Numbered from the stretch's first letter, positions 45,741-57,955 are shown. The stretch is 64,000 nt of DNA from Arenicola marina (GCA_964019135.1 OZ025257.1:12055971-12119970), one strand, 5' to 3'. A program made the numbers and translations. The notes: generated from the letters alone by a model not told the origin.

Positions 45741-46608
45741 TTAATGTTGGAAATACATAACCTAAAAAGCTGTCTATACCATTTTATTTGGTGGCAGTAG
45801 TAAAGCGGACACAACATTGATTTGCTTCAATGGTTGTTTCTTCATGTTTTTCTTAACTGCCACCTGCCACATTGAGTATGAGCCTAAGCAGACCGGTGCA
45901 AATGGATCATCATGATCCTGACAATCGATATCGTTTCACCGCTACAGCCCCCCTTTCGAGAACAGACAGGTGACTGAACCGTGGGATGACCCCACCGCTA
46001 AACACCCCCCCCCCCACGCCCCCTTCCCCTCACCCTGCTATACGTGACCATCAGGTTAAAAACATCTCTTTGGACAGGACTTCATTCGAGCCACCCCGGA
46101 GAATGTTACCGAATGTCCCGGCCGCTAGATGGAAGCATAATTCTTCTGTTAACTGATAATAAGGCTTACTTGGACCTCCCTCTCTTGAGCCTCTGTTAGC
46201 AATGAGAAGGGGCGCCATTGACACCCAACTTCTCTCCTTGATTTTTTATGATCAGGTTTTCAACAATCACCAGGAGTCAACAGTTCTCAATAGTAAATGG
46301 AACTATCACGTACGTAGTCAACGCTTGCCCTGGAAGTACTTGCTACATTGCACTTTCAATGATTGTGATAGGGCTAATTAACTTCTCGACACCTTTATCT
46401 GCGTCCTCCAGCTTAATGCGTAAGCAGTGAGAATTGTTAGCAAGTATTAGGCTTAATACGATAAGAAATAAGTGCTTACAAAGACTGACTGTGATCGAAG
46501 TGACTCGTCTGTTGGCTTGCTGTAACATAATAAATGCCTAACCAAAAATCTCTACCTCTCTGTCCTAGTGTTGTTCAAAATCTATCAGCACTCAACCACA
46601 CGTTAGGT

Positions 46609-47995
46609 CTTCCTAGACAGCGCTCTATCATTCCCTATACAACGGTCTATCCATCTTTAGACAGCGGTCTATCCTTCCCTAGACAACGCTCTATCCTTCC
46701 TTGGACAACGGTCTATCCTTCCATAGACAGCGGTCTATCCTTCCTTGGACAACGGTCTATCCTTCACTAGACAGCGCTTGATCTTTCACTAGACAGCGCT
46801 CTATCCTTCTCCAGAGAAGGCTATATCCTTCCCTAGACAGCGGTCTATTCTTCCCTAGACAGCGGTCTATCCTTCCCTAGACAGCGCGCTATCATTTCCT
46901 AGACAGCGCTCCCTCCTTCCCTAGACAGCGCTTTACCCTTCCCCAGGCAGCGGTCTATCCTTTTCTATATAACATTCTACCCTTCCCTAGGCAGCAGTCT
47001 ATCCTCTCCTATATAACATTCTATCCTTCCCTAGGCAGCGGTCTATCCTTCCCTAGACAGCAGTCTATTCTTTCCTAGACAGCGCTTTGTCCTTCCCCAG
47101 ACAGCGGTCTATCCTTTCCTAGACAGTGTTCCATCCTTCCCTAGGCCGCGCTCTACCCTTCCCCAGACAGCGGTCTATCCTTTCCTATATATCCTTCTAT
47201 CCTTCCCTAGACAGCGGTCTATCCGTTCCCTAGATAACACGCTATCCTTCCGTTGACAAAGGTCTATCCTTCCCTAAATAACATTCCCTCCTTCCCAGGA
47301 CAGCGGTCTATTCTTCTCTAGTCAATGGTCTATCATTCCCTAGACCGCGCTCTACCTTTCCCCAGACTGTGGTCTATACTTTCCTAGACAGCGGTCTATC
47401 CTTTCCTAGACAGCGGTCTATCCGTTCCCTAGATAACACGCTATCCTTCCGTTGACAAAGGTCTATCCTTCCCTAAATAACATACCATCCTTCCCAGGAC
47501 AGCGGTCTATTCTTCTCTAGTCAATGGTCTATCATTCCCTAGACCGCGCTCTACCTTTCCCCAGACTGTGGTCTATACTTTCCTAGACAGCGGTCTATCC
47601 TTTCCTAGACAGCGGTCTATCCGTTCCCTAGATAACACGCTATACTTCCGTTGACAACGGTCTATCCTTCCCTAAATAACATACCATCCTTCCCGGGACA
47701 GCGGTCTATTCTTCTCTAGTCAACGGTCTATCATTCCCTAGACAGCGCTCTACCCTTCCCTAGACAGCGCTCTACCCTTCCCTAGACAGCGGTCTATACT
47801 TTCCTAGAGAGCGGTCTATCATTTCCTAGACAGCGCTCTACCCTTCCCTAGACAGCGGTCTATCCTTCCCTAGACAACAGTCTATCCTTCCCTAGACAGC
47901 GGTATATCCGTTCTCTAGATAACACGCTATACTTCCGTTGACAACGGTCTATCCTTCCCTGCATAACATTCCATCCTTCCCAAGGTAGTGCTCTA
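46609..47995. repeat. 22-bp satellite array B, about 62 units, with 199-bp higher-order repeats
   Basis: Same 22-bp unit as array A. From 47223 to about 47800 a nine-unit block recurs every 199 bp: the marker CCGTTCCCTAGATAACACGC occurs at 47223, 47422 and 47621. Array A contains this block without such regular repetition. Confidence 0.9.
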
Positions 47996-48204
47996 TACCA
48001 CCGATTTCTTGGTACATTATTGATTACAGCGATTACGGTCTACGTCCGTTGCTGCCAGCATTTTAATGACCACACTGGACATCTATTTTACTAATGTGTT
48101 TAGGCTTGCGATACCTGCTTTGTTCTCTGTTTTTTTATATAGCAACAGGTACCTGAATTTCGCGACAACAGTGGCCTATTCAATGATAACAAAGTTATAA
48201 ATAA

Positions 48205-48365
48205 TGCCGATAATAATAACAATGATATTTATAATGACAAAGTATAATAGCTAATGATAATGACAAAGTATAGTTACTAATTATAATGACAAAATATAAT
48301 TACTAGTTATATTGACAACGTATAATTATTAATTATAATGACAAAGTATAATTAGAAGTTAATAA
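48205..48365. repeat. AT-rich tandem repeat (ATAATGACAAAGTATA), copy B
   Basis: Homologous to 9765-9955 with one unit fewer. Confidence 0.85.
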
Positions 48366-48395
48366 CCATAATACAGTGAGTGTATAATGTATGAC

Positions 48396-49200
48396 TTCTT
48401 GCTATGAATCGATTATTTAACTAAATTTTGTTCAGACAGTAATATGTTTGTATAATCAAAATGTTCTTTGTGATTCGAGAACAAAGGATTCCTCTACCAT
48501 TGTGATTGACACGTATATTACTTGGGAAAATCCCACTTAGAACTACGTGAATTAGGAACGGGCATTTCACCGACCCCTGTGATCAAAAAGATATCATCAA
48601 CCTACACGGTATTTTTCTGGCCCATTCCTAATTCGATCTGCTATAAATAAGATAGAACACCGCCTAAAATAATTTCGACCAAATGCAGCTAAACATTGAT
48701 GAAAGGAGCGACTTTGTCACGAGGGATTAACCAGTGCCTCCTCCCACCCACCATTTTGTGACCGGAAAAGACACCCCCCCCCCCCACCACGACCTGTTAT
48801 TGCGGTGGACAACTATTCTATAATAAATTGCCTTTAACATAAACCACAGCGCACTTACTTCAACAGTAAAACCTTTCGAAATATATCTCTGAGTAAACAT
48901 AATTTTGTCAATAATGGCCAGATTCCCCAGGGGTCACGTTGGTAGTAATTTACGTTCACAATAAAGTCCCCCCTCCCAAGAGGGCAGTGGTAATCTGTAA
49001 TCTGTAATCTAAGCTTAACAATAAAGTACACGTTTTCCGAATGTTTACTGTTATGTCTATATGTACTTTGGGTCTGATGGCCTTGCATTCTCAATAAACA
49101 TAAATTAGCATATTTCTGTTGTAAGTTAATAACTAAATAAGCTATTTATTCCATTTTATATTTGGTGGTTGTTGTCAAAGGCGGTCAGCCATCGATTCCT
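48396..49200. other. No gene seen; upstream of an intact Ly6 gene
   Basis: Includes a poly-C run (48774-48784) and an AAGCTTAACAATAAAG patch. I could not find the conserved Ly6 leader exon (CAACAA|GTAAGT) here, although the gene at 49225 has its acceptor. Confidence 0.45.
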
Positions 49201-49224
49201 TAGCCACTGTTTCTTATATTTCAG

Positions 49225-49808
49225 AGCGCCATCGTTAGAGTAAGTATTCCTGCCAAAATGTCGGTCCTTGCATGTGTTCTGTTGATGACCTGTGTGTGCG
49301 CCGTCCTCAGTCAGACGAGCCAAGCGCTGACCTGCTATGGGTTTGAATATGACAGCATATCCACCTCTGGGTGTATTATCGACAAGACTTGTCAGACATA
49401 TGGAATCTGCTGGAAGTCTTCTACCACAGCCGCTAACGGTCAGTCTCTGCTTCGTGAACATTATATTGGATATCGTCGACTATTCGAGCTATCTACGTGG
49501 TGGTTGTTTATTGTAGGCTGTGGATAGGTTGCTGGATCTGGTATAACTAAGAACGGTGATCCGTTTCGTCCCATTGGTAGCTTCTTTGACAATTTCCGCC
49601 TGTATGTTGGCGGAGCGGGTTGTATTATGTGATATTCTACACTGGGTACCTAGAGGGATGTCTATATGATCCTGGTTCAATAGATGGTGATGACGAACGT
49701 ACAGGGACCACGTGTTACTGTAAGACAGATCGCTGCAATGGTCAATCTCCACTTCAGGTGTCCTCAGGACTGCTGTTGGTAGTTGTACTATTGGTGAGGT
49801 CGCTGTGA
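49225..49808 (+). CDS. Ly6/uPAR-like GPI-anchored three-finger protein, plus-strand copy
   Basis: Exon 1 is 49225-49438 (acceptor TTATATTTCAG|, ATG 49258, donor ACG|GTCAGT) and exon 2 probably 49654-49808 (acceptor GTACCTAG|). The intron is phase 1 and about 215 bp. The product is about 111 residues: signal peptide MSVLACVLLMTCVCAVLSQT, then LTCYGF...SGC...KTC...GIC, exon 2 GCLYD...TTCYCKTDRCN, and a GPI-type hydrophobic tail (VSSGLLLVVVLLV). Only eight cysteines remain. Compared with the ten-cysteine copy at 28074-31903, the second and seventh are absent. The exon 2 acceptor is less certain than in the other copies. No stop or frameshift is needed for this model. The ligand is unknown. Confidence 0.7.
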
Positions 49809-49835
49809 CGTCATGGATGTCAAATGTTATTTCAG

Positions 49836-49841
49836 ATTAAA
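49836..49841 (+). terminator. Polyadenylation signal ATTAAA of the plus-strand Ly6 gene
   Basis: ATTAAA lies 28 bases after the stop codon at 49806-49808. It is the common one-base variant of AATAAA. Confidence 0.5.
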
Positions 49842-51435
49842 GTCCATCTCTTGGGGGGGTATTTGTTACTAAACCACTTCCAAATATACATTTCCCAGTG
49901 GTTACTAAAGCCATTCATCAAATGCAATTATTTTACAATGTCTCTTATGCCATAAATATTAATATCTAAAGTCACCAAAATAAACTCAAGCAGCGAACGA
50001 TCCATTTCCAAACCCCCCGCCCAACCGGTTTGAGTGCGCCTCGCTCGCTTCGACTGCCCGCGGTGTTTGAATGAATGTACGTGCAGCAGGGAAGCTCTAA
50101 CTTAGATGTTTATTTCGGTTAACATTAACTCATGATGAACATTTGCCACATGTAGATCTAGATAGACCTAGATCTATGACATTAGAGGTGTGGTCTTGTT
50201 GGTTAGAGCAACATTCGTGACAATGACTCACAGACTGTTACTGAAAACAAACAGCTGCAGTAGCCACTGCCACTGCCAGTGTGTTGCCAGCCTACGGGCT
50301 ACGTTTCTTCCCAAAAATGGGAAGGGTGGGCTAGGCTGCAGTAGGGGACGGGCCATCTCGGGGATGCCTGTCCAATCGTAGACATACAATCTACAAGCAC
50401 GCAGCGCACTAAAATCTAGTCTGGTCTAGTCCGGTTGGGACAAATAACTAAGTAGCTTTCCCCAATTTGTCTGCTGGTCGCCCAATTAATATTTTATGTG
50501 ATTACAAGACATATTTGCAGATTTTTGATCTAGATCCTATGATATAATAAGCATCACTTTTTATGAATGATGCGTTCGCACTACTGTTTTGCGAAGGGCG
50601 TTTTGAGGTTTTCAACTTTTACAGTTCCTTAGCAATCTCCAGTCGAGATGGCTCGAAGCGATACGTACGGCGGCAGAACACATGTTCCGGTTGCCCGAAT
50701 ACCTCCACTTGTTCTTCTTCACCCTCACTATCATTAATTCCAAATAATCGTGCTGGCATAGTTGCATCCCGATCGATGCGGAAGGACGATGGCCCTCCTA
50801 TAGACGCCATGCTCAAAAGTCCTGTTTACCGTATTGCGCAACAGAACCGGTTCAACTTGTGACGTCACGAATCAATGAAAAACTTGCCCCGGTATATCTT
50901 CTACTTTTTTGGGTAGGTCTGTGATAAAATAGCTAATATTGTTAATATTGGTGACAAATAAATTCAGTGCGTATGGAATTTCGATAATATATTGCAAATT
51001 GATCAAATATATGCAAAGTAACATAGAATATAAGAGATGGACTTTAAGAAACATCCGCCAGGTAGCGACGTGTTTCAGTTTTCGTGGTAATATTGTGAGC
51101 GTTTGATGTAGTTGACAGCTGTTGATCTCGCTCTATCCTTTAGGATATGACGGTTGTCTCAGGTGTTTCTTCAGCGATGTTTCAACTCTATCGAGTCCCT
51201 GCGTCGTCCGTTACTGTGATTAAAGAAGATGAAGAATAGTGATTTTACGGTGTGACTATCGTAGTATGTTCTGACCTATTTGTAATCTGTGATGTTTCAA
51301 AGAAGAACATGTTTTCAGTTTTCCTCCAACGAATAAAGGCACTTTTAAAAAAATATTGTCTAATCTATTTTCTTTTCCAAAGAACTTTCTTCTAGGATGT
51401 TCTAGTACGTTAAAATAAAGTTTAATGCTTGAACG
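49842..51435. other. No certain gene; one acidic minus-strand frame at 50619-50816
   Basis: The frame at 50619-50816 (-) reads MASIGGPSSFRIDRDATMPA, then DSEGEEEQVEV and VFCRRTYRFEPSRLEIAKEL. It looks like a possible first exon of an unidentified protein, but I cannot name a family and see no second exon. A palindromic patch GATCTAGATAGACCTAGATC is at 50154-50173. Confidence 0.3.
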
Positions 51436-51439
51436 CAAA

Positions 51440-51560
51440 GTGTATAGAGAGGTATCTAGGGATGAGTAGAGCGGTATCTAGGGAAGGATAGAGTGCATGG
51501 TATCTAGTGAAGGATTGGGCGGTATCTGGGGCAGACAGGGTATCTAGACCGCTGTCTAAG
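51440..51560 (-). repeat. Remnant of the 22-bp satellite, reverse orientation
   Basis: AGGTATCTAGGGATGAGTAG, GCGGTATCTAGGGAAGGATA and AGACCGCTGTCTAAG are reverse-complement satellite units. A few forward units occur at 52268-52315 and 54150-54440. Confidence 0.65.
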
Positions 51561-54060
51561 TATCAGTATTCATTATGACGCGTTAAAACATCAAGAGATA
51601 GTCAAAGGCGATCATGGGCGTGTACCAACCCCGCCACCAACATGGCCCAGTGAAAGCACAACCACCGACGGCACTATAAGCATTCCAACGTTGCCCGCCC
51701 GCTGTTGCCTCTCCAAATTGTATATTGTACTAACTTCAAAATCATACAAAACCGCATTAATGCTGGCCCAGTGAGTTTCAAAAACAACTCAATAATATCG
51801 TGCTGATGTACATTTCTATGAGCGAGACTTGCAGATGAGGCATAGTCGCCAAGAAAACGGAGCTATCAAAAAAGACATAGCATTTGCACAAGGATCGTGC
51901 CTAATTAAATACACTTTGCATTGAAGTATTGGATTTTATGTATAAAAACCTCGGTGGCCACATTTTTCTTAGAGGTCCTACTTACCTGTGTCGTGTCGTA
52001 GATTTGCGTACGGCTGAGTGGGGTTCAAGAATACGGCCCCATGAGCATAACATGGTTTTTATGCGACGAGGGGTGCGTCTGTGCGCAGGAACTAAACGTC
52101 AAGTGCCCCCCGCCCCACCTCCGCCACCTACACCGTCTACCGTTCCTCCTTTCATTCATGTTGAGCTATGGACCTTTGATTGCCCAATTTTTATGCGATC
52201 ACCATGTTTTTCGTAAAGTAAATTCGGCCACGTGAGTAGTCTGAAATAAATATTTGTCAACCTTTTATCCTTGCCTAGATACCATTCTATCACTCCGTAG
52301 ACAACTCGCTCTGTACACCTACACAGACGGGTAATGTTCAGATCTGTGATGTCGCTTCTAGTAGTTTTTTAATGATTTATACTTGATGCTTGACACGTAT
52401 CTTTCCGATAAATCAACAAATCACCGAAAAAAAATAAGCCCCCCCTTCTCTTCCAATCGCAAGGGGAACTATACATATCGCTCTGGGGCATGATTTCTGA
52501 GACCACCGATTTCAGGTCCCCCCCCACCCCCCCCCCCCCCCCCTCCACACCCCGCTCAGGAAGGGCAACCTAGGGGAGTGGCGGAAGTAAACATTTTCGT
52601 GCGCGGGTCCCGAATTTATTATTTCACGCGCTCGGTTACGTACTGATCTGGTATTTAGATTATGTTCTAACCACCGCAACCCCCTTCTTGATCCTATTAT
52701 CGGTCCGCGTCGTGGTTCTCTTCATACTCCTCTTCGTAGTCTTCTTGGCGATTCTCTTCGTGTTTTTTTTTCCTGGTCCTCTTCGTGGTAAACATACTTA
52801 AACGTTAACATCACATTTGCGCTCTTCAGGCCGAGACCCCGACATTTCGGGGTTCAGATAGACACCGTAATAATCCGGCCTTCAGGAATTCGGGCCTGAA
52901 GAGGTTAAGTAATGCGCACGCGTCAAGTTTTGTTCCAATAAATACCCCTAAACACTTTACTGGATCGGATTTGACAGTCGTTGGCTAGATGGCGCCCTAC
53001 TCATTCGCCATGACACTTTTTAACATTCCCTATACTTAACTTTATGCAAATTAAGCGCAAGGTATGAAGCCATCGCCGTATGTCCGCCACTCTATTTACA
53101 TACTTGAATGATGTATTCCTGCCAACCGACGATTGCTGGCTGCATATCAATGTAGTTTGCGTCCCCCAACCTTTGATAGTTCAAGGGTTCTGAGACCCGT
53201 TATTGAAAAGTTACTGGTGTCGCATGGACACAACCAAAATACTTTATTTCACAGGCCAGCCCGTTGGTATTCTGGAAGGATGTCGGTTTTACTGATGTGT
53301 TTAGGCTTGTAATTTGTAGTGTGCCCCCCCCCCCGCCACCTCTAAAACATGGTCACCGGGGGAGAGGGGGGGGGGGGCAGGGTAATGGGGGGTAATAATG
53401 AATTGAATTGGCAGTCTTAGCCGCTTTTGTGTACGCAAGGCCTCCTGTTTCTCGCAGTCTCTGTTCGATGCTCTCTTCTTTGCAGTTCTTTGTTTCCATG
53501 TTTGAGGTCGCCTTCGTGATCCTCTTCGCAGTCCTTTTCCTACTAATCTTCGCGGACTTCTAGGTCCTCTTGGCAATGACCTTTCTCATATTATCTTGAC
53601 TGATCTATTCTCGTAGTCTTCTGTGCGATCCAGTTCAGTTCGTGTTCCAACTTAGTGACGCACTTTAAGTTGTAAATAGCAAAGGGCGGTCACGCACAAC
53701 GCCTGAAGTGGACAATCTTCAAGTTTTACTCTACAAGTAAGTTGGTAATTTGCCTTTAATTAAATGATGAAGCACACTATATCAAAGTTAATAATAGCGT
53801 GACTTGTAAAGATGCTTGGGTTTGTTAGGCAAATAACAGCAGCAGGCGGACGAAAGGAAGAGATATATCTGTACAACATATCTATCTGTTGTGTTCCCCT
53901 AATAATAAATAAATATATCATTGATCTTTATCCCATTCGGTGGCAATAGTAAAACGTTAATATACTTTGCTTTCAACTATTGCATTTTATCTGATAAAAA
54001 ATCTTGCTGGCCACTTTTGCTTTCGAGCACAAAGCACAAAGTCGCTACAACGATTTCACA
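51561..54060. other. No gene recognised; low-complexity and foldback DNA
   Basis: Contains poly-C tracts (52518-52543, 53325-53333), a poly-G tract (53365-53377), CTTCGTGGTCCTCTTCG-like imperfect repeats (52700-52795 and 53440-53580), and a foldback at 52822-52903. The proline-rich frames near 52050-52235 reflect C-rich DNA. Confidence 0.45.
52822..52903. repeat. Double hairpin: outer stem CTCTTCAGGCC, inner stem GACCCCGA...TCGGGGTT
   Basis: The outer 11-bp arms CTCTTCAGGCC and GGCCTGAAGAG enclose about 60 bp that themselves begin with a tight hairpin GACCCCGACATTTCGGGGTT. Structure is clear from sequence; function is unknown. Confidence 0.7.
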
Positions 54061-54138
54061 AGTACCTTAAAGAACACGCTGTCGTGCATTCGCCAAAATA
54101 AAGCATGAGGCGCGATAGCTCATTCCTAAGCTAGTACC
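54061..54138. repeat. Related copy of the 23031-23140 foldback
   Basis: AGTACCTTAAAGAACACGCTGTCGTGCATTCGCC matches the left arm at 23031. The copy ends CTAGTAC like the right arm, but most of the right arm is missing. Confidence 0.65.
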
Positions 54139-54149
54139 TAGATAACTCG

Positions 54150-54440
54150 CTGTACAGTTCGGTTACCTGGACAGCACGTAGCCCTATACAGCAACACCTT
54201 GCACCAGATTCAGCGTTCTATTGGTCCCAAGATATCACTTCATCCTTCGCTACGCTATACTGTCTAATTTCCTCGATAGCGATCTATGCTGCCTGATAGC
54301 CTATGCTTTCCCAGAAAGTGCGCGCTATCCCTAGACAGCAACCCCTAAAGAGACAGCGCTCTATCCCTCCCCATACAATGCTCTATCCTTCATTAGACAA
54401 CGCTCTATGCTTACCCGTAACCGCGCTGTACCCTACACTA
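54150..54440 (+). repeat. Diverged 22-bp satellite units
   Basis: CCCTAGACAGCAACCCC, GAGACAGCGCTCTATCCC, CAATGCTCTATCCTTCATTA and GACAACGCTCTATGC are degenerate units of the satellite at 8490-9560. Confidence 0.65.
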
Positions 54441-54839
54441 TACCTTACACTATACTCTACCCCCCACCGCCCCCCACTCTTACTGCTTTGCAGGTCAAAT
54501 CAAGTCAAAATGTTTCGCTCGTGAAGGCAAAAAACGGGGGGGGGGGCGGGTCCAGGGCTAGGTGTTGTTACACGTTTACGGCGCATTTTCATTTATTTGC
54601 GATCGCTAAAAGAAGCTTGTTCGACGCCAGACTGCCTCCCCCCCGCCCCCTATCCCCGCCCCCAGCCCCACCCCTCTCTCTTACCTCTTGTCAGGTCGAA
54701 TCCGTCTAGTCCACTCAAGTTCCTCCCCCATAGTTCTCTCAACATGTAGGGGCGTGAAGGCACACGGGCGAGGGGGAAGCAGGTGTTAAGCCCTGACCAC
54801 ACTTTCGCCCCCACCACCCCACCCTGTCGATGAACCACG

Positions 54840-55301
54840 CGTATAATAGCCAACGTTAGTACACGTCGATAAACGTGAGCCCACACCCGCCCCTCAGATC
54901 TCGCAACAAGTAAGTCTGAAGTTCCGTTGATGCTTGTTTTGGTGAGGCTGATAATGACAGCGTGCGGACTAATGGAAGGGATGTAACTTTAGAACAGGTG
55001 CACTAATGGTGTTAGTAAAGTAATTGATTATTTAAGGTATTTATTTCATTTTACATTGGGTGAGATTAGTTTCTACGCATGTTTCCTCATATTTCAGGGT
55101 TCGTGTAAAGCATTCTTGGCAACATGTCGGTCCTTACACTTGTCCTGTTGATGACATGCGTTGACATCGCCTTCAGTCAGAAAAACCAAACACTGACCTG
55201 TTATGGGTGCTCGAATGCAGTGTGGCCAAATTATGGGTGTGATACCAGCCACAAGTGTGTGACCGGTGGAGTCTGTTTCAAGGCAGAACTCATAGCGGCC
55301 A
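54840..55301 (+). pseudogene. Ly6-like leader exon plus exon 1, no exon 2
   Basis: A TATA-like TATAATA (54841-54847) precedes a leader ending CAACAA|GTAAGT (donor 54910). Exon 1 is 55098-55301 (acceptor CATATTTCAG|, ATG 55124, donor CA|GTAAGT, phase 1). It encodes MSVLTLVLLMTCVDIAFSQK, then LTCYGCSNAVWPNYGCDTSH, KCVTGGVCFKAELIAA: an intact signal peptide and first half of the fold, with all five expected cysteines. The homology with the inverted copy at 61880-62720 continues through the intron to TTATTTTACAG (55703-55704 area), but the sequence after it is not exon 2. It is therefore an incomplete gene copy unless it splices to a distant exon. Confidence 0.7.
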
Positions 55302-55860
55302 GTAAGTCTCTGCTTCTTGAACCCAATATATATTTTCTCTTCGACTGTAGAGTTATATCTGAATAGATACGTGTTAAAATAACAGTAGTTAATATTTCTA
55401 GGCTGAACATGGACTGTTGGGTGGTAATTAATGATATTAAATAACTATGGATTATAAATAATACCGGTGACTATTCAATGGGATTCTAATATCCCGCAAT
55501 AGAAGGGTCTTGTGGAGAGCATCATCACAATGACCGGCAAGGAATACGGAACAAGGGCGCCGGTTGTTCATTTCACTCTGATTGGCGCATGATTAAACTA
55601 AATTGTGTCTCACATTTGACCGTTTATGTTCAAAATGCAATATCGCAATGTAATGGGGAGATGTAGAGAGAAAACAAGAATAATGAATTTCGTTATTTTA
55701 CAGATGTTTTACAATGGTTAACATTAGTGAACAGGTGACAAATTCAAGGGGAGAAAATAGGGTGCCAATGTATATATGTATGTAATTTATTTTTTACCCA
55801 CTTACTGGAGAGGTCAAGTGAAGTAACGTTGAAGTAGTACATAAATATTTAACCTTTCAA

Positions 55861-56121
55861 ATGCAGCCTTTTTGTCGCCTGAGAAAACGAACAATATTGT
55901 CATATGTGCGGCCACTCTTGGCATACTGTATCGTTGTATTTGCAAACTGTGACGCCAAGGGCAGCCAGGAGATCGAAAACATTCAAAACGAGGCCATCCG
56001 CATCTTTACTGGTGCAAAGAGCCAGTCATCTAGAATGGGGTTATTGAATAAAAGCGGTCTGCCCTCACTTACAGGCCGCCGCCAGTTACAGATTGCTGGT
56101 AAACAAACCCAGTCGTCTTAG
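55861..56121 (+). pseudogene. LINE reverse transcriptase fragment (post-catalytic region)
   Basis: The frame reads LRKRTILSYVRPLLAYCIVV...IENIQNEAIRIFTGAKSQSS...LPSLTGRRQLQIA. This is the standard segment after the catalytic domain of Jockey/I/CR1-like LINEs (l.yvRplLdY...iE.iQ..a.Ri.tGa...s...L..e..lpsL..RR). About 85 codons survive. It lies in the DNA that replaced Ly6 exon 2 of the plus-strand copy. Confidence 0.75.
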
Positions 56122-57132
56122 GCACAACGCCATTCTATACCATATCTAGACTACCAACCAGGTTGGGTCCCAGCAGAATGACGTGAGGCAACAATGCCAA
56201 TCAATTCCACATCATTCATTGTACAACCAAATTCAGATTCAGACCCAACATCTGCATATTTTGTAACATTGTAACAATGTAACATTTTGCTTTTCATTTT
56301 TTTTCAGGAAGCTGAGTGTTTCTAGACTATGCTATTCTTTGTATCCTCGTTAAATAAACATGTTTAAACCAACCATATGTCTTCGTATGAAATGATCGTT
56401 GCTACTTATTTTATTTTTGAAACATAAGCAATATTAATAGAGATGTTAAGTGCACAAACACTTTGTGTCCGTCATTCTTTGTGTGTAACGAAATTATACA
56501 TAAATTAGTCATTTGGTCACCACATTACCGTCACATGATGTCATATAACTGCATAGATGTGACATTATTCTTAGCAGAGTGGTGGCACTAACGGCAAACA
56601 ACAGGAAAGGAGGAAACGCGCATTGGCGACTGACTGTTGCAGAGATCAGTGCTACAAAAACACTCGGTCATTTTATAATAGCCACCTGTTGTAGTACATC
56701 CGTCCTCATGATCGGGGTAACAGCCTTAGTCCGAGAGCCCACCCACTTTTATTTATGTTTCTGAGGCAAAAAGGTTTGATGATGGTTTACATGGTAAAAT
56801 GCCTGGGGAATCCGAATATGCGAGTCTTACAAAAATCCCGTCATCCGTTATTGCTCAATTCAAGATGGCGCCCAAGATGGCGGCTTTATTTTATATTTCA
56901 ATTGAATTAATTCGGAACAGCGTTATGCAAACATGGGGTGGCGTAAGTATAAAACTGTTGAAACAATTTAAGCGAGGTATGTTTGTAGTCCTTTTAGAAA
57001 AAAAATATCGGTCACAAAATCTAAGATGGCGTCCAAAATGGCTGCCAAAGTTTAAAAATACATGAAATTTTAACATATTACCAAGGTTTGTTTTCCTTTG
57101 CGAAGTTATTTTGTGACATTTCTAACCAGAAA

Positions 57133-57955
57133 GGGTGTACACAGGGGTAAACGCATACGTAGAGTTCAACAAAATAAGTTTTAGGAGTGTGGGGCAACAA
57201 CTTTGGTCATTATTTTACATTACATCATATTGGGGGTGGAAATGCATTATGAAAAAATCGTGATAACGGCGATGGGCGAACTCACCAGGACTGTTCGTTG
57301 GAAGTATCGTTCATGTGAAAAGGAAACTAACAACAGATAAATGTAATTAACATTTTCTATTAGACAAAAAGTAGTCCGGACATACAAGATGGCGGCCAAA
57401 ATGGCCGCCAAAGTATGAAAATGCAGACAGTTTAAGCAAGTTACCAAGTTTCGTTTTCCAAGGATAAAGGTATGCACAGACTTCCTGATACTAAGTTTCA
57501 GGAGTGTTTGAATCAGCTTTGGTCAGTGTTCCACACAACTTCATTGATGATGAGGTTGGAAACATGTTTACATGACGTCCGTTTTGCGAAAGAAATACGC
57601 AAGAAATACAAAACAAAACTACAATGTCAACAACACATTCTAATATATAGTCACTGACTCCATGACGTTCAGTGGCGTCTGAAGAAATTCCCAAAGTACA
57701 GGGAACGGCATTATAGTCAGGTTCGTTATCAAAGACGAAGATTGCATGAAACGTGAGGCTTCAGTGCAAACAGTAGCAAGCGCATTTGATACATTAGAAA
57801 ACAAGTTTCAGGACAATATACCGGCAACTTGTCATTCGATCAAGTCATATCGCGCCACCAGAATAGATGGAAACGCCGAATGTAGAGCTGAAACTGGCTG
57901 CTAAAACGTTAATAGATCATAGTAAATCGGGTTGTCATGCTAGTGAATTCCTTGC
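57133..57955. other. Transposon interior between left TIR and transposase
   Basis: No gene. Part of the TIR motif recurs at about 57385-57460 (AAGATGGCGGCCAAAATGGC), so the subterminal region carries internal repeats. Confidence 0.5.

Larger units (their letters stand above)
43557..48394. repeat. 4-kb composite repeat, copy B
   Basis: Direct copy of 5954-9984. Extra DNA at about 43930-44429 (GTACGTACAGTTTAGTAATC repeats plus the poly-C dispersed repeat) separates what is continuous in copy A near 6340. The LINE fragment is better preserved and the satellite is longer. At 48394 the sequence continues as ACTTCTTGCTATGAATCG, where copy A runs into the Gypsy-type element. Confidence 0.9.

Noticed and set aside
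51929-52235. Proline-rich frames as a secreted protein
   Set aside because: The proline run reflects a C-rich low-complexity stretch; no signal peptide or partner exon.
56799-57065. 88-codon frame with MAPKMAALFYISIELIRN, also at 61549-61872 on the other strand
   Set aside because: It is the transposon's terminal inverted repeat. The AAGATGGCG-type repeats create the frame by chance, and it has no domain.
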